The notes: generated by a model not told the origin, from the letters alone. DNA of 64,000 nucleotides from Acinetobacter lwoffii (GCF_019343495.1 NZ_CP072549.1:372001-436000); one strand, 5' to 3'. Counted from the first letter of the stretch, positions 1 through 8,231 are shown. Numbers and translations are program-made.

Positions 1-198
1 GCAGGATATGCTCGTGATAAAAAAATTCTGAAATGCTTTGGTTATAGTGGTGAAGAAATGGAGAATATTGTTGTAGATTGTTTAATTATTTATCCAGATC
101 AACGATCTTTCGAACAATTACCCAAATTATTAAAAGCTCAGCCAATTGATCAATTTATAAAATTTTATAAGATGCCTATTAAATTACCTACATTATAA
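1..198 (+). CDS. 3' end of an unidentified gene (partial, 65 residues visible)
   Basis: Frame 1 is open from the first base and ends at TAA 196-198, so only the C-terminus of a protein that starts left of the window is seen. The tail reads ...VDCLIIYPDQRSF... and ends ...FYKMPIKLPTL. The hydrophobic strand before a YP motif and the IKLP ending vaguely recall McrC/LlaJI-type restriction proteins, which would suit the neighbouring Gabija genes, but this is a guess. It is convergent with the gajB-like gene. No domain can be assigned. Confidence 0.5.
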   Translation, partial: AGYARDKKILKCFGYSGEEMENIVVDCLIIYPDQRSFEQLPKLLKAQPIDQFIKFYKMPIKLPTL

Positions 199-386
199 TT
201 TTATATTTTGAATAGTAGTTTTAAATATTTTGTTACATTTGTGGTGGAATATCTACGGTTGATAATAAATTTAATAGCTTCATCTTTAAACATCTGGGAT
301 GTATCCTTGTCCACTCATAATGTTCTCTCCTATGTGAAATGAATAGTCAAAATTTGTCTAGGAGCGGGGCAGACCAAGATTAATCA

Positions 387-2372
387 CTATTCAATATTTT
401 TAACTTCCCATATATTTCGATCTATTGTGTTTAGGTATTGTTCAAATCTATTTTTGTGTATTGCTATACATAGTAGCTGAGTTGCTCGTGAAAACCCTAC
501 ATATGCCATTTTTGTTGATTGTTTCGCTCTTTCAGTGGTTAGGTTAAAGGGATTTCCTAAAAATTGATTTGCAAGTCTTTGCGACTCGTAAGATTTAGCA
601 TTACTGCCTTTTCCATCTTCATAATAATATGATTCTAAATATAGTGTTGCATCATGTGTTTGACCTTTAACAGAATGAACACTAGTAATTTCAATTTTTA
701 GATCATTTTCTTCAATAATATTTGAAGTAGAAGTTTGATTGTTACTAGTTTGGTCAATACCAGTTGTATCATTGTTAATAAAATTACTGCACGTTAAAGA
801 AAGACTATAATTTTCTTTAAAATAAGAAAGGAATACAGGAATATAAGTTTGTAAATCAGACAAAGCCTGATTCGGTTCATTTTTAATTATCTTTAAACAA
901 ATTTGATATACTTTTAAGTTTAAATCTGCATAATTTTGCTCTGAATTTACCTTTAGGTAATTAATTAAATTTAAAATAGTATAAAGACGATTTTCATTTG
1001 TCGAAATCTTTTCGATTCTTAAGATCTTAAGTAGAGCATGAAAAATATTTTTTCTAATCATAGATAGAGTGGTGTACTTTTTATCATAGAAATGAAGGTA
1101 ACTTTTTAAGCATTTATAATCCTCTTTAGGTTTTTGTTCATTTTTTTTAAAAACTTGATGATAATCTTCTAATCTAAGTTTAGACGGGTTAGTACGACTA
1201 GCTTCATCTTCTTTCCAATCGGTATTCCAACTTATGACTTTTATTTCTAGAGGTTTATCTTGAGGAAAGTTTAGTTCACCAGAACCTTTATATTGTTGTA
1301 CAAGTTGAGAAAAATGTGGGATAACGTTCTTAATAGATGAATCTGAAAATAATAATATATGCGGTTTAAGCTGGCATTCATTCATTCCTATTATGCTTAA
1401 GCAGTGTTCAGGATATAGTGCAAAATTTTTAACAATATTTGCGATTGGTCTACTTAAACGCTGGCTATTTGAAAGGTGAAAAACATTGTCCCTATCTTGC
1501 CAAATTGATTCAGTTTTTATTGAATTATAAATAGATTGATTTTTGTCTCCTATTCTTTGAATTGTACTATTTGTATCCTTATTTTCTGTAAATATATTTT
1601 CAATGAGCTCATATTGGTGAGTATCCATGTCTTGCACTTCATCAATAAATATGTATTGAAATCTTTTATTAATAATTTTGTAAATAATAGGATAATTACT
1701 TAGATATTTTTGTGCTAAAGCATAGCAATCGCTAAAGCTAAGAATGCCAGTTTTTAGTAAATTAAGTTTTATGTTTGCTAATTCTTTATATGTAGTTGTA
1801 TGGTTACCAATTTTTGGAATATTTACTTCTTTATTACTCCAAAAATGCTGAAATATTTCTTTATTACTTATAAATGAATTACTTAATATGTCAATATAAT
1901 TTATGCCACGTTTTGAAAGAGCTATTTTTGTATTGTATGAAAGAGCAAATTCTATTTGTTCTGCATATATTTCATTATCAATACGTAGCGGTTTTTTCTT
2001 AAGTTTAAAATTATAATAAGGAATAGCTAAAAACTCATTTACAAAACTTTGTATCGTTCCAATAAAATTGGGATAACGAAAAAGCTTTGGGCAGTATTGA
2101 TGAATTTTTTCTTTAATTTCGTCTACGGCTGCATTGGTATGAGATAGAACTAAAATTCCTGAACCATCAGATAAAGGGAGCTTAGTTTCTAAAATTAATA
2201 ATTTTGCCAAAAGAGCTGTTGTTTTTCCACTACCAGGAACAGCTTGTAAATCTATCGTAGATAAATTACGGATAAAGTCGCGTCGCTCATCATCAAAAAC
2301 TTTACCTTTAGGTAGTAAAATTTTTTCAGAGTAATCTATATCTTCATCTGTAATTTCAATTGTTTGTGACAT
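387..2372 (-). CDS. gajB: UvrD-like superfamily 1 helicase, GajB-like subunit of a Gabija defence system
   Basis: SF1A helicase with the full motif set. Numbered from the ATG at 2372: Walker A AVPGSGKTT near residues 44-52, Walker B DEVQD near 244-248, GDKNQSIY near 275, an SQRLSRP motif near 303, and near the C-terminus SVHSVKGQTHD (motif V) and VGFSRA (motif VI). The ATG at 2372 is preferred over an in-frame TTG at 2378 because GAGGCG lies 7 nt upstream of the ATG. The gene overlaps the 3' end of the OLD-nuclease gene by 17 bases, implying translational coupling. In Gabija systems GajB senses DNA ends and activates GajA. About 661 residues is longer than the roughly 500 of the founding Bacillus GajB, so 'Gabija-like' or 'class 2 OLD plus UvrD' is the cautious name. 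Confidence 0.85.
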   Translation of the reverse strand: MSQTIEITDEDIDYSEKILLPKGKVFDDERRDFIRNLSTIDLQAVPGSGKTTALLAKLLILETKLPLSDGSGILVLSHTNAAVDEIKEKIHQYCPKLFRYPNFIGTIQSFVNEFLAIPYYNFKLKKKPLRIDNEIYAEQIEFALSYNTKIALSKRGINYIDILSNSFISNKEIFQHFWSNKEVNIPKIGNHTTTYKELANIKLNLLKTGILSFSDCYALAQKYLSNYPIIYKIINKRFQYIFIDEVQDMDTHQYELIENIFTENKDTNSTIQRIGDKNQSIYNSIKTESIWQDRDNVFHLSNSQRLSRPIANIVKNFALYPEHCLSIIGMNECQLKPHILLFSDSSIKNVIPHFSQLVQQYKGSGELNFPQDKPLEIKVISWNTDWKEDEASRTNPSKLRLEDYHQVFKKNEQKPKEDYKCLKSYLHFYDKKYTTLSMIRKNIFHALLKILRIEKISTNENRLYTILNLINYLKVNSEQNYADLNLKVYQICLKIIKNEPNQALSDLQTYIPVFLSYFKENYSLSLTCSNFINNDTTGIDQTSNNQTSTSNIIEENDLKIEITSVHSVKGQTHDATLYLESYYYEDGKGSNAKSYESQRLANQFLGNPFNLTTERAKQSTKMAYVGFSRATQLLCIAIHKNRFEQYLNTIDRNIWEVKNIE

Positions 2373-4161
2373 ATTCAATCGCCTCGATTAAATAATAAAT
2401 ACTGTCTGTCGATTCAGTTTCATGAAGATTTAATGTTCTGTCAGGTTCGTGCTTGTTCATTTCTTTATCTAATTCATGAGCTAAACGATAAGCTATTTCT
2501 GTTTTTTTTAGCCCTTGATTGATGAGTTTTTTTGCGAGTTCTAATTCAAAGTTTGAGTCCCATTTGGTTTTTGTATGTATAGTTTTAGAATGTTTCTGAA
2601 ATAATGCTGACAGTTTTTTAGATTTGAAAATAGAATATTCTAAAGTCCATTGTTTAGCGGCGTAATATTTAACATTTTGATTCGATTTTTCATTAATTTC
2701 TTTAATTTTATTAGCGATTTCATTTTCTAGTACTTTAGATGATTTGGGACAGTAGTCTTCGCCAACTTTTTCATAAGTTCTTACATCAGAATCCGTAATC
2801 ACCGCAACAGGAATAGTCATATGAGATTCTTGCTTTCGAAGAAAAATATCGACAAAGTGTTGAAAACCAACACCACCAATATTAACGACAGAAATGCCTT
2901 TTGCCGTTAAATCTTTTCCTATAGCTTTTGCGAAACTTGGAATTAAAATTTCTTCCGCCCATCCTTCTACTAGAATCACTCCTTTAGCAAAGAAGAGGTT
3001 TGTCTTAGTAGTGTCGAGAAATTTTTCTAGATATTTATAGCTATCAGGCTCTAGCATTGTGTATTCTTTCCCTAAAGGAAAAGCATTGCCTTTATTACAT
3101 AGAATTAAATTTTCTAATTTAACTTTTGATGCTAAATTGGGACTATGTGTTGAAATAATTAATTGAATATTTGTTTGTCTTTGTAATGCTTCAATCACTT
3201 GCATTTGGGCTTGCGGATGTAGGTGAGCCTCTAACTCTTCAATTAATCCTAAACGTAACCCATGCCAATCTTCTTTATTTAAGTGAAGTAACTCTGCAGC
3301 CATAAAAAGTCGATTTAAAGTGCCTAAACCTACATTTCTTTGTGATTCTAAAAAAAGAGAAAACTTTTCTAAAATACTTTTTAATTCTGTTGACGAAACA
3401 TTAAATTCAGTGAAAATGCCTTCATTGTAGAAATTTTTAATGTAACCATCAATTTTGTCTTTAATTGTCTTCCCATCATCATAAGTTTTTGTTACTGGAT
3501 TACCATCTTTGTCGATAAAACTTATTTCTTCACCTTTAAAATATTTTTTTAAATTTGTATTCAGACCTTCAAACATATGAACAAGTTCATGATTTTTATC
3601 TTTGTTTTTAAAAGTAGGATCACCTAATAAAATTTGGGAAAGTCGAGAATTTCGTTTTGAGATCAACTCATTTTCAGCATCTCTTAAAGGTCTTAAATAT
3701 GTTGTTTTTAGATATTCTTTTGATTCAGCCGTTAATAGATAACCCTCTGAATCAGCACCTGCTTTTATATCTGAAGGAGTAATTTTTTTATCATTGCGAG
3801 TGACATCATAATTTAATTTTAAGAATGTTTTAGCATCAGCTCCAGTACCTTTCCAGCCTAACCATTCTGTAAAGTTTTTAGCTTCATCATCAGTTAAATC
3901 ATAAAATTCAAGTTCAATCCTAAATCGTGTAGAACCGTCAAAAAAGTCTTTCTCTTCTACCTTGATGTAATCGTAGCTATGAGTTTTTAAAACCAATTTA
4001 ATGGCATCTATGATTGCCGTTTTTCCCGAATCATTTTCACCAATTAGCACATTTAGACCTTTGGTAAAATTAAGGTCTAAATTAGGTTTAGTTAGATCAA
4101 AAGTATTTCCAACTACTCCATATTTTCTAAAATTCCAAAGTTTTATATTTGATAAGTACAT
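2356..4161 (-). CDS. gajA: OLD-family ATP-dependent nuclease (AAA ATPase + TOPRIM), GajA-like subunit of Gabija
   Basis: 601 residues. The N-terminal half is an ABC/SMC-type ATPase: P-loop GENDSGKT at 41-48, Walker B LGLIEELEAHLHP at about 304-316 and switch histidine ISTHS at about 336-340. The C-terminal half is a TOPRIM nuclease: acidic LVEG at about 397-400, GGVGFQHF near 429 and DSD near 457-459. This order is that of class 2 OLD nucleases, which sit next to a UvrD-type helicase, as here. In Gabija, GajA is a sequence-specific DNA nicking enzyme inhibited by nucleotides and released when phage replication depletes them. The ATG at 4161 has no clear Shine-Dalgarno sequence; the upstream 230 bases are very AT-rich. 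The gene is first in a two-gene operon with gajB. Subfamily assignment is inferred from architecture. Confidence 0.87.
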   Translation of the reverse strand: MYLSNIKLWNFRKYGVVGNTFDLTKPNLDLNFTKGLNVLIGENDSGKTAIIDAIKLVLKTHSYDYIKVEEKDFFDGSTRFRIELEFYDLTDDEAKNFTEWLGWKGTGADAKTFLKLNYDVTRNDKKITPSDIKAGADSEGYLLTAESKEYLKTTYLRPLRDAENELISKRNSRLSQILLGDPTFKNKDKNHELVHMFEGLNTNLKKYFKGEEISFIDKDGNPVTKTYDDGKTIKDKIDGYIKNFYNEGIFTEFNVSSTELKSILEKFSLFLESQRNVGLGTLNRLFMAAELLHLNKEDWHGLRLGLIEELEAHLHPQAQMQVIEALQRQTNIQLIISTHSPNLASKVKLENLILCNKGNAFPLGKEYTMLEPDSYKYLEKFLDTTKTNLFFAKGVILVEGWAEEILIPSFAKAIGKDLTAKGISVVNIGGVGFQHFVDIFLRKQESHMTIPVAVITDSDVRTYEKVGEDYCPKSSKVLENEIANKIKEINEKSNQNVKYYAAKQWTLEYSIFKSKKLSALFQKHSKTIHTKTKWDSNFELELAKKLINQGLKKTEIAYRLAHELDKEMNKHEPDRTLNLHETESTDSIYYLIEAIEYVTNN

Positions 4162-4471
4162 AATTTATGTTGTTTGGAGTAAATTTTTGTATATATTATT
4201 TATATCATAAGTTTGTGATAGAAATAATATATCCATTATGAACTTTAGTCTTCTTAACCTTATTTTTTTCTTTATCAAGATGATTGCGTTGTAGTGCTTA
4301 ATAAATCGGCAACTATTAAAAGAGTACAGATGGTGCAAAGCTTAGAGTAGTGCCATTTAACGTATATGAATCGCAAAATTTAAAAATTACTAGGGCGTGT
4401 CCTCATTTGAAAAATTGGTTTTAAATACTTAAAATCCTCCTTTAAGCTCTTTTGATTTCTATATTTTTTCA

Positions 4472-5224
4472 ATGGCACGTACTCTTCTCACCAGATGATA
4501 TCTGGCAGCAAATTCAAGATACTATGCGATTACACGGTTGTTACTGTTCAAAGAATAGTAGAAATATCATGGAAGCGATCTTATGGAAACTGCGTACAGG
4601 CGCCACATGGCGTGATATTCCCCAAGAATTTTGTCCTTGGCAAACTGCTTACAATCGCTTTAATCGTTGGGCAAGCAAGGGATTGTGGGATAAATTTTTT
4701 TTAGATTACGAGGCGTCTTGGATCAAGAATGGGTATTCATTGACGGAAGTTACATACGCGTGCATCAACATGCAAGTGGAGCTCGGCATGGTTTCGAAAG
4801 AGCAATTGGACAATCACGTGGTGGACGAACAACAAAAATACATCTTGCAACCGACGCGAATGGATTACCGATTGATTTTAAAATCACTGGGGGTGACGTC
4901 CACGACAGTCAAGTTGCAAAACAACTGATTGATACGGTAGACGAGGCAACTTATCTCATTGCTGATAAGGGGTATGATGCTGAGCACATTAGAATATATG
5001 CCAAGAACAAGAATATGATTCCCATTATTCCATTGAGATCAAACAGTAAGAGATCGAATAAGGAATTTGATAAATATCTATATAAATTAAGACATTTAGT
5101 TGAAAATGCTTTTGCGAGATTAAAACATTTCCGTGCTATTGCAACTCGATTTGATAAACTGGCACGCAATTATAAATCTATGATTCGTATAGCCTGTATA
5201 TTTATTTTGTGCAAAGCCAAATGA
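4472..5224 (+). pseudogene. IS5/IS427-type DDE transposase, two-frame gene with an extra frameshift near its start
   Basis: Frame 3 (from about 4491) encodes the N-terminal DUF4096-like DNA-binding part (DDIWQQIQ..., LRTGATWRDIP, WQTAYNRFNRW). Frame 2 (from about 4703) encodes the DDE catalytic part (VFIDGSYIRVHQH, TGGDVHDSQ, ADKGYDAEHIR, the final E in VENAFARLKHFR). Joining them needs a -1 shift at the T8 run 4695-4702, normal for this group. The natural ATG at 4472 reads MARTLLT and then hits TGA at 4496; removing one A at 4493 would restore MARTLLTDDIWQQI. The only longer in-frame start is a TTG at 4452 without a ribosome site. The transposase is therefore probably inactive unless this difference is tolerated. 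Confidence 0.8.
4695..4702 (+). other. T8 slippery heptamer for programmed -1 frameshifting in the IS transposase
   Basis: Eight consecutive T occur exactly where the frame carrying the N-terminal part (...WDKFF) must join the frame carrying the DDE part (...LDQEWVFIDG). A -1 slip here gives a continuous product through DKFFRLRGVLDQEW. This position and mechanism are typical of IS427-group elements; slippage itself is inferred. Confidence 0.6.
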
Positions 5225-5247
5225 GGACACACCCTAGTGTTTTCTCT

Positions 5248-5322
5248 ATACGATAAGTGCGATATTGGGTACTAAACGGTACTTTTTGACTAGTTAAGTT
5301 CCAATTTTCGCACTTATCGTAT
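5248..5322. repeat. 75-bp nested inverted repeat with 15-bp perfect arms
   Basis: ATACGATAAGTGCGA (5248-5262) is perfectly complementary to 5308-5322. Inside, ATTGG (5264-5268) pairs with CCAAT (5301-5305), and a further small palindrome GTAC-N6-GTAC lies within the loop. There is no T-run after either arm, so it is not a typical intrinsic terminator. It sits 13 bp from the right end of the IS and 41 bp from the stop of the CoiA-like gene. It could be a recombinase site, the end of an element or a MITE-like remnant. Confidence 0.75.
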
Positions 5323-5362
5323 TACATATATGCATAGACAGGAAATTTATAGGGGATACCCT

Positions 5363-6235
5363 TCATTCATTGAGTACTTGGAGTCGTTCTATAACTTTCT
5401 CGGAAAATGGTAGCCAATAGTTCCAGGATTTATATGTTGGATTATATGAACCACGTCCTTCACGTTTCCATTCTTTTAGCATCGCAGTGATTGCAGGGTT
5501 GTATGCACTATTTACTGAAATCATACCACTCGCAAAATGGCGAACATTAAGGTGCATGCCTTTAACTTTAAATTTATAGTCCTGCCAATTCGGACTGGTG
5601 TTCTGTAGGTCAGGCGTTACTGGTAGTGTGGTGGTTACTTTAAAGGAAGTAGAAGCTATTTGTTGCTGAGTGGATTGTTCTTGCGGAAGTGGGTAAATCC
5701 ATTTTCTATTGTTTAGGTTCTCGAGGATTTGCTGTTTGGCTTCTGTACTTGGAATTGCAATATCATTTTTAAGAAGTGATGATAAATCGACTTCAATACA
5801 TTTTGATTTAAAAACCTCAATGCGTTTTAGTTTTTCAGCATCAATAAAATGAGTGACTGCGATCTCAATTAAAATAGGTTCGCCATCAAAATAACCAATA
5901 AGGTCAGGGCGAATTAAACCGAGAGAAAATTCAGGTAATAATTTTTCGAAGGTCCACCATGCAGCTTCACTATCTGAGTCAGGTAGAGCAGGAAGCATAA
6001 GTCCCATAGATTCAAGAATAACCTCTTTGGCATATTTATGTAGTACGGATTCAGGGTTAATCGTACAGCTTACTTTATTACTTGCATGAGCAAAATGATG
6101 TTCCTTAATCTCACCTTTACGAGCGATAACGGCTTCACCGCATTCAAAGCAAGTACACTGGCAAGCGAGTCCACGTTCAACCTGCTCAATATTAACCAAT
6201 TTATTATTTTCGTTTAATGCAATATGCATCGTCAT
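5363..6235 (-). CDS. CoiA-like nuclease-domain protein with N-terminal zinc ribbon
   Basis: About 290 residues from the ATG at 6235, which has AAGGA 8 nt upstream; the longer frame would need GTG at 6268. The N-terminus has closely spaced cysteines (CQCTCFECGE, about residues 25-33) followed by HHFAHAS, the pattern seen in CoiA-like and related restriction-type proteins. The central RPDLIGYFDGEPILIEIAVTH (D near 111, E near 123) fits a PD-(D/E)XK-like nuclease core. The C-terminal 60 residues (YNPTYKSWNYWLPF) form a separate small domain with some likeness to HARP-type modules. CoiA-like proteins are often found in accessory DNA; the role here is unknown. It is divergently arranged with the gene at 6349. 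Confidence 0.6.
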   Translation of the reverse strand: MTMHIALNENNKLVNIEQVERGLACQCTCFECGEAVIARKGEIKEHHFAHASNKVSCTINPESVLHKYAKEVILESMGLMLPALPDSDSEAAWWTFEKLLPEFSLGLIRPDLIGYFDGEPILIEIAVTHFIDAEKLKRIEVFKSKCIEVDLSSLLKNDIAIPSTEAKQQILENLNNRKWIYPLPQEQSTQQQIASTSFKVTTTLPVTPDLQNTSPNWQDYKFKVKGMHLNVRHFASGMISVNSAYNPAITAMLKEWKREGRGSYNPTYKSWNYWLPFSEKVIERLQVLNE

Positions 6236-6310
6236 GACTAAAATCCTTAGTGAAGTTGATTTACTCACTCACTATGCTTATGGTCTAATTCTGATAACAC
6301 TGTATAAACG

Positions 6311-6340
6311 GGGTATATACGGGTATATACGGGTATGTGG
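6311..6340. repeat. Tandem 10-bp repeats in a divergent promoter region
   Basis: GGGTATATAC occurs twice in direct tandem (6311-6320, 6321-6330), followed by a degenerate third copy GGGTATGTGG (6331-6340). A 10-bp period places each copy on the same face of the helix, which suits cooperative binding of a regulator. The block lies between the divergent starts at 6235 and 6349, immediately upstream of the latter. Confidence 0.6.
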
Positions 6341-6348
6341 GGGTTTAA

Positions 6349-7044
6349 GTGTTTGAATTAAAATTAAAAGTTTTTTCAATTTTATGGAATGTGCTCAAGG
6401 ATGATTTAGCACAAAATAGGGCTTATGAATGCTTAAAGGTAATGTGTGCTGCGACGCTTGGGCTATTAAAGGGGCAAGTTGATGATCATGTTGCCTATTC
6501 AAGGTATAAATTGAAGGCAGCTGTAGATGGGAAGCTTTCTGCGGATAACGTAGATCTAAAAGAATTAGGAAAATGGATCAATGAAAGAAAACTGAATGAA
6601 TACCTTGAGCGTTTAAGTTCTAAGCATATTCAAAAATTTTCCGAAATCGGATATGTGCCGGTTGTACGCACGAACGACACTGTTGGTGGAAAAGGTAATG
6701 AGCGTCTTTTTTGGTTGGACATTCAAGAGACTGTAATTGAAAGTGTTGATGAAAAATTAGTAAATGAGGAAGATATTGAGTACATCACTTATGAACGTGT
6801 AGATTCTTCAGCAATAAAGATGTCGTGGTTTTATCGATTTATATTTAAGAATGGTGAAATAAAAAATAAAAGTATAAGAGGACTGTTTATGCTGATAGTT
6901 CTCTTTGGCGGTTTTATTTCATGGGCTTTATATGTTTGTGCATTTTCAATAGTTTTAGTACGTGAAGGACAAAACTTCACGACACTTGATTTGTTATTTA
7001 TAGTCTGTCTAATTGGATTTTCTTACCTATCATTCAAATATTGA
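6349..7044 (+). CDS. Hypothetical protein with two C-terminal membrane segments
   Basis: 231 residues beginning at GTG 6349, with a G-rich stretch about 6 nt upstream. The first 170 residues are soluble, charged and mostly helical; the last 60 contain two hydrophobic segments (about residues 178-203 and 213-229) separated by a short charged loop. The protein would sit in the inner membrane with a cytoplasmic N-terminal domain. No family is recognised. The next gene starts 9 bp downstream, so the two are probably cotranscribed. Low-GC composition matches the rest of the island. Confidence 0.6.
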   Translation: MFELKLKVFSILWNVLKDDLAQNRAYECLKVMCAATLGLLKGQVDDHVAYSRYKLKAAVDGKLSADNVDLKELGKWINERKLNEYLERLSSKHIQKFSEIGYVPVVRTNDTVGGKGNERLFWLDIQETVIESVDEKLVNEEDIEYITYERVDSSAIKMSWFYRFIFKNGEIKNKSIRGLFMLIVLFGGFISWALYVCAFSIVLVREGQNFTTLDLLFIVCLIGFSYLSFKY

Positions 7045-7053
7045 TTCGTTCCA

Positions 7054-7338
7054 ATGTGGAATTTACCGGAGCATCGTGTCATTAAAGCACCTATGACGTT
7101 TATTTCATTAGCTGAAGAACATGCTGATATTGAGATGTATCGTGATAGAGAGCGTAATCAATTAACACGTGTAACTCGGTTTAGAGGGATATGTCCTATT
7201 TGTTCAGCAGAGGTTGTACTTAGAACTGGCCAAACTGATCATAATTTGCCATTAGTTGGACGTTGTGTAGAAAGTCCTTTTGCGCATGTGTATAGCTTTG
7301 ATCGAGTGCTTATGATTGGAAAGCTGTTAAGTCGGTAA
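7054..7338 (+). CDS. Small zinc-ribbon-like hypothetical protein
   Basis: 94 residues. A CPIC motif near residue 48 followed by a later Cys (GRCVESPFAHVYSFD) suggests a metal-binding fold, perhaps completed by the histidines. There is no clear ribosome-binding site before ATG 7054, so the protein may be translated by coupling to the upstream gene, whose stop is 9 bp away. No family is recognised. Confidence 0.55.
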   Translation: MWNLPEHRVIKAPMTFISLAEEHADIEMYRDRERNQLTRVTRFRGICPICSAEVVLRTGQTDHNLPLVGRCVESPFAHVYSFDRVLMIGKLLSR

Positions 7339-7371
7339 TGATATTAAAATTAAGTGTGAAGAATTAAGTCA

Positions 7372-8058
7372 ATGAGCTATTCTCCTATTTGTACAATCAA
7401 TGCAAATCAAATGGATAATATATATGTGGTTGGTGATTTACATGGCTGTTATAGCCTGTTGATGCAGGAGCTCCAAAACATTAATTTTGATTTTCAAAAT
7501 GATGTGCTTATTTGTACTGGCGATCTTGTAGATCGAGGTGAAGAAAACTTAGCGTGTATTTCCTTATTGAATCAATCTTGGTTTTTTACGGTACGAGGTA
7601 ACCATGAAGAAATGTGCATAAGGTCGCCTCATGATCGTAAAATAAAAGATATACATGCACGTAATGGGGGGGAGTGGTTTTATCAACTGAGTGCGAAGCA
7701 ACAATTTGAAATTATCGAACTATTTAAACAACTTCCTTTAGTTATTGAGGTTCAATTCGAACATAAAATCATTGGTGTAGTACATGCAGACGTCGATATT
7801 CATGATTGGAATGCTTTTAAGCACGACATTGCACAAGGCGACTATAAAATTTCAGGTGTAAGTTCGGCTTATGCGAATGCGCTGTGGGGGAGAGGACGTA
7901 TCCGTAATCATTCAGAACATTACGATACTGTGGAAAATATTGATGAAATCTATCTAGGTCACACCATTGTAAAAGAGCATACTAAAATAGATAATTGCCA
8001 TTACATTGATGTGGGTTCCTCTTTTACCAAGAAGCTTTGTATTGTAAAAATCCAGTAA
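7372..8058 (+). CDS. PPP-family serine/threonine protein phosphatase (metallophosphoesterase)
   Basis: 228 residues. Metal-binding motifs appear in canonical order: GDLHG (21-25), GDLVDRG (50-56) and RGNHEE (75-80), then a histidine in VVHADVDIHDW and another in LGHTIVKEH. This is the phage-lambda/PrpA-like subgroup of bacterial PPP phosphatases, which use two metal ions (usually Mn) to dephosphorylate proteins. It is the last of three co-directional island genes, with 33 bp before its start. Its substrate is unknown; such phosphatases occur both in core genomes and on mobile DNA. Confidence 0.85.
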   Translation: MSYSPICTINANQMDNIYVVGDLHGCYSLLMQELQNINFDFQNDVLICTGDLVDRGEENLACISLLNQSWFFTVRGNHEEMCIRSPHDRKIKDIHARNGGEWFYQLSAKQQFEIIELFKQLPLVIEVQFEHKIIGVVHADVDIHDWNAFKHDIAQGDYKISGVSSAYANALWGRGRIRNHSEHYDTVENIDEIYLGHTIVKEHTKIDNCHYIDVGSSFTKKLCIVKIQ

Positions 8059-8205
8059 ACACGGTGATGTGGTAGGGGAGTTCGGTGGTGAAAAAAGTTC
8101 AACAGGTCAAAAAAGCAACACTTGAATCATGTATCCTAGCTTGTATCCCGTAATTTTTTAATATTAATTAGTGTAATAAAAACAATAGGGTAGGAGAGGG
8201 TTGTT

Positions 8206-8223
8206 GTCCGTCTGGGCCCACCA
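8206..8223 (+). other. tRNA 3'-end fragment, candidate right attachment site (attR) of the island
   Basis: GTCCGTCTGGGCCCACCA parses exactly as the end of a tRNA: the last two T-loop bases GT, T-stem strand CCGTC, acceptor strand TGGGCCC, discriminator A and CCA. No T-loop TTC or upstream tRNA body precedes it, so it is an isolated 3' fragment, as left at the far end of elements that integrate into tRNA genes. The intact tRNA gene would then lie left of this window. Which tRNA it came from is not determined. Confidence 0.5.
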
Positions 8224-8231
8224 TATAAAAC

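Larger units (their letters stand above)
4393..5234 (+). mobile_element. IS5-family insertion sequence (IS427-type), 842 bp
   Basis: Terminal inverted repeats of 17 bp, GGGCGTGTCCTCATTTG at 4393-4409 and its complement at 5218-5234, match at 16 of 17 positions. A TA dinucleotide flanks both ends (4391-4392 and 5235-5236), giving CTA...TAG junctions typical of the 2-bp target duplication of the IS427 group. Inside is one transposase split over two frames around a run of eight T. The element lies between the promoter side of gajA and the 3' side of the CoiA-like gene, interrupting neither. The intact ends suggest a fairly recent insertion. Confidence 0.93.

Noticed and set aside
4001..4210. 69-codon frame opposite the gajA start
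   Set aside because: Lies antisense to the P-loop coding end of gajA and has no ribosome site or family resemblance.
5248..5322. Inverted repeat as terminator of the CoiA-like gene
   Set aside because: Loop of more than 40 nt and no T run on either strand; kept as an unexplained repeat instead.
5290..5330. Possible XerC/XerD (dif-like) site in the right arm
   Set aside because: TTTTCGCACTTATCG only loosely resembles the XerC half and no XerD half TTATGTTAA-like sequence follows.
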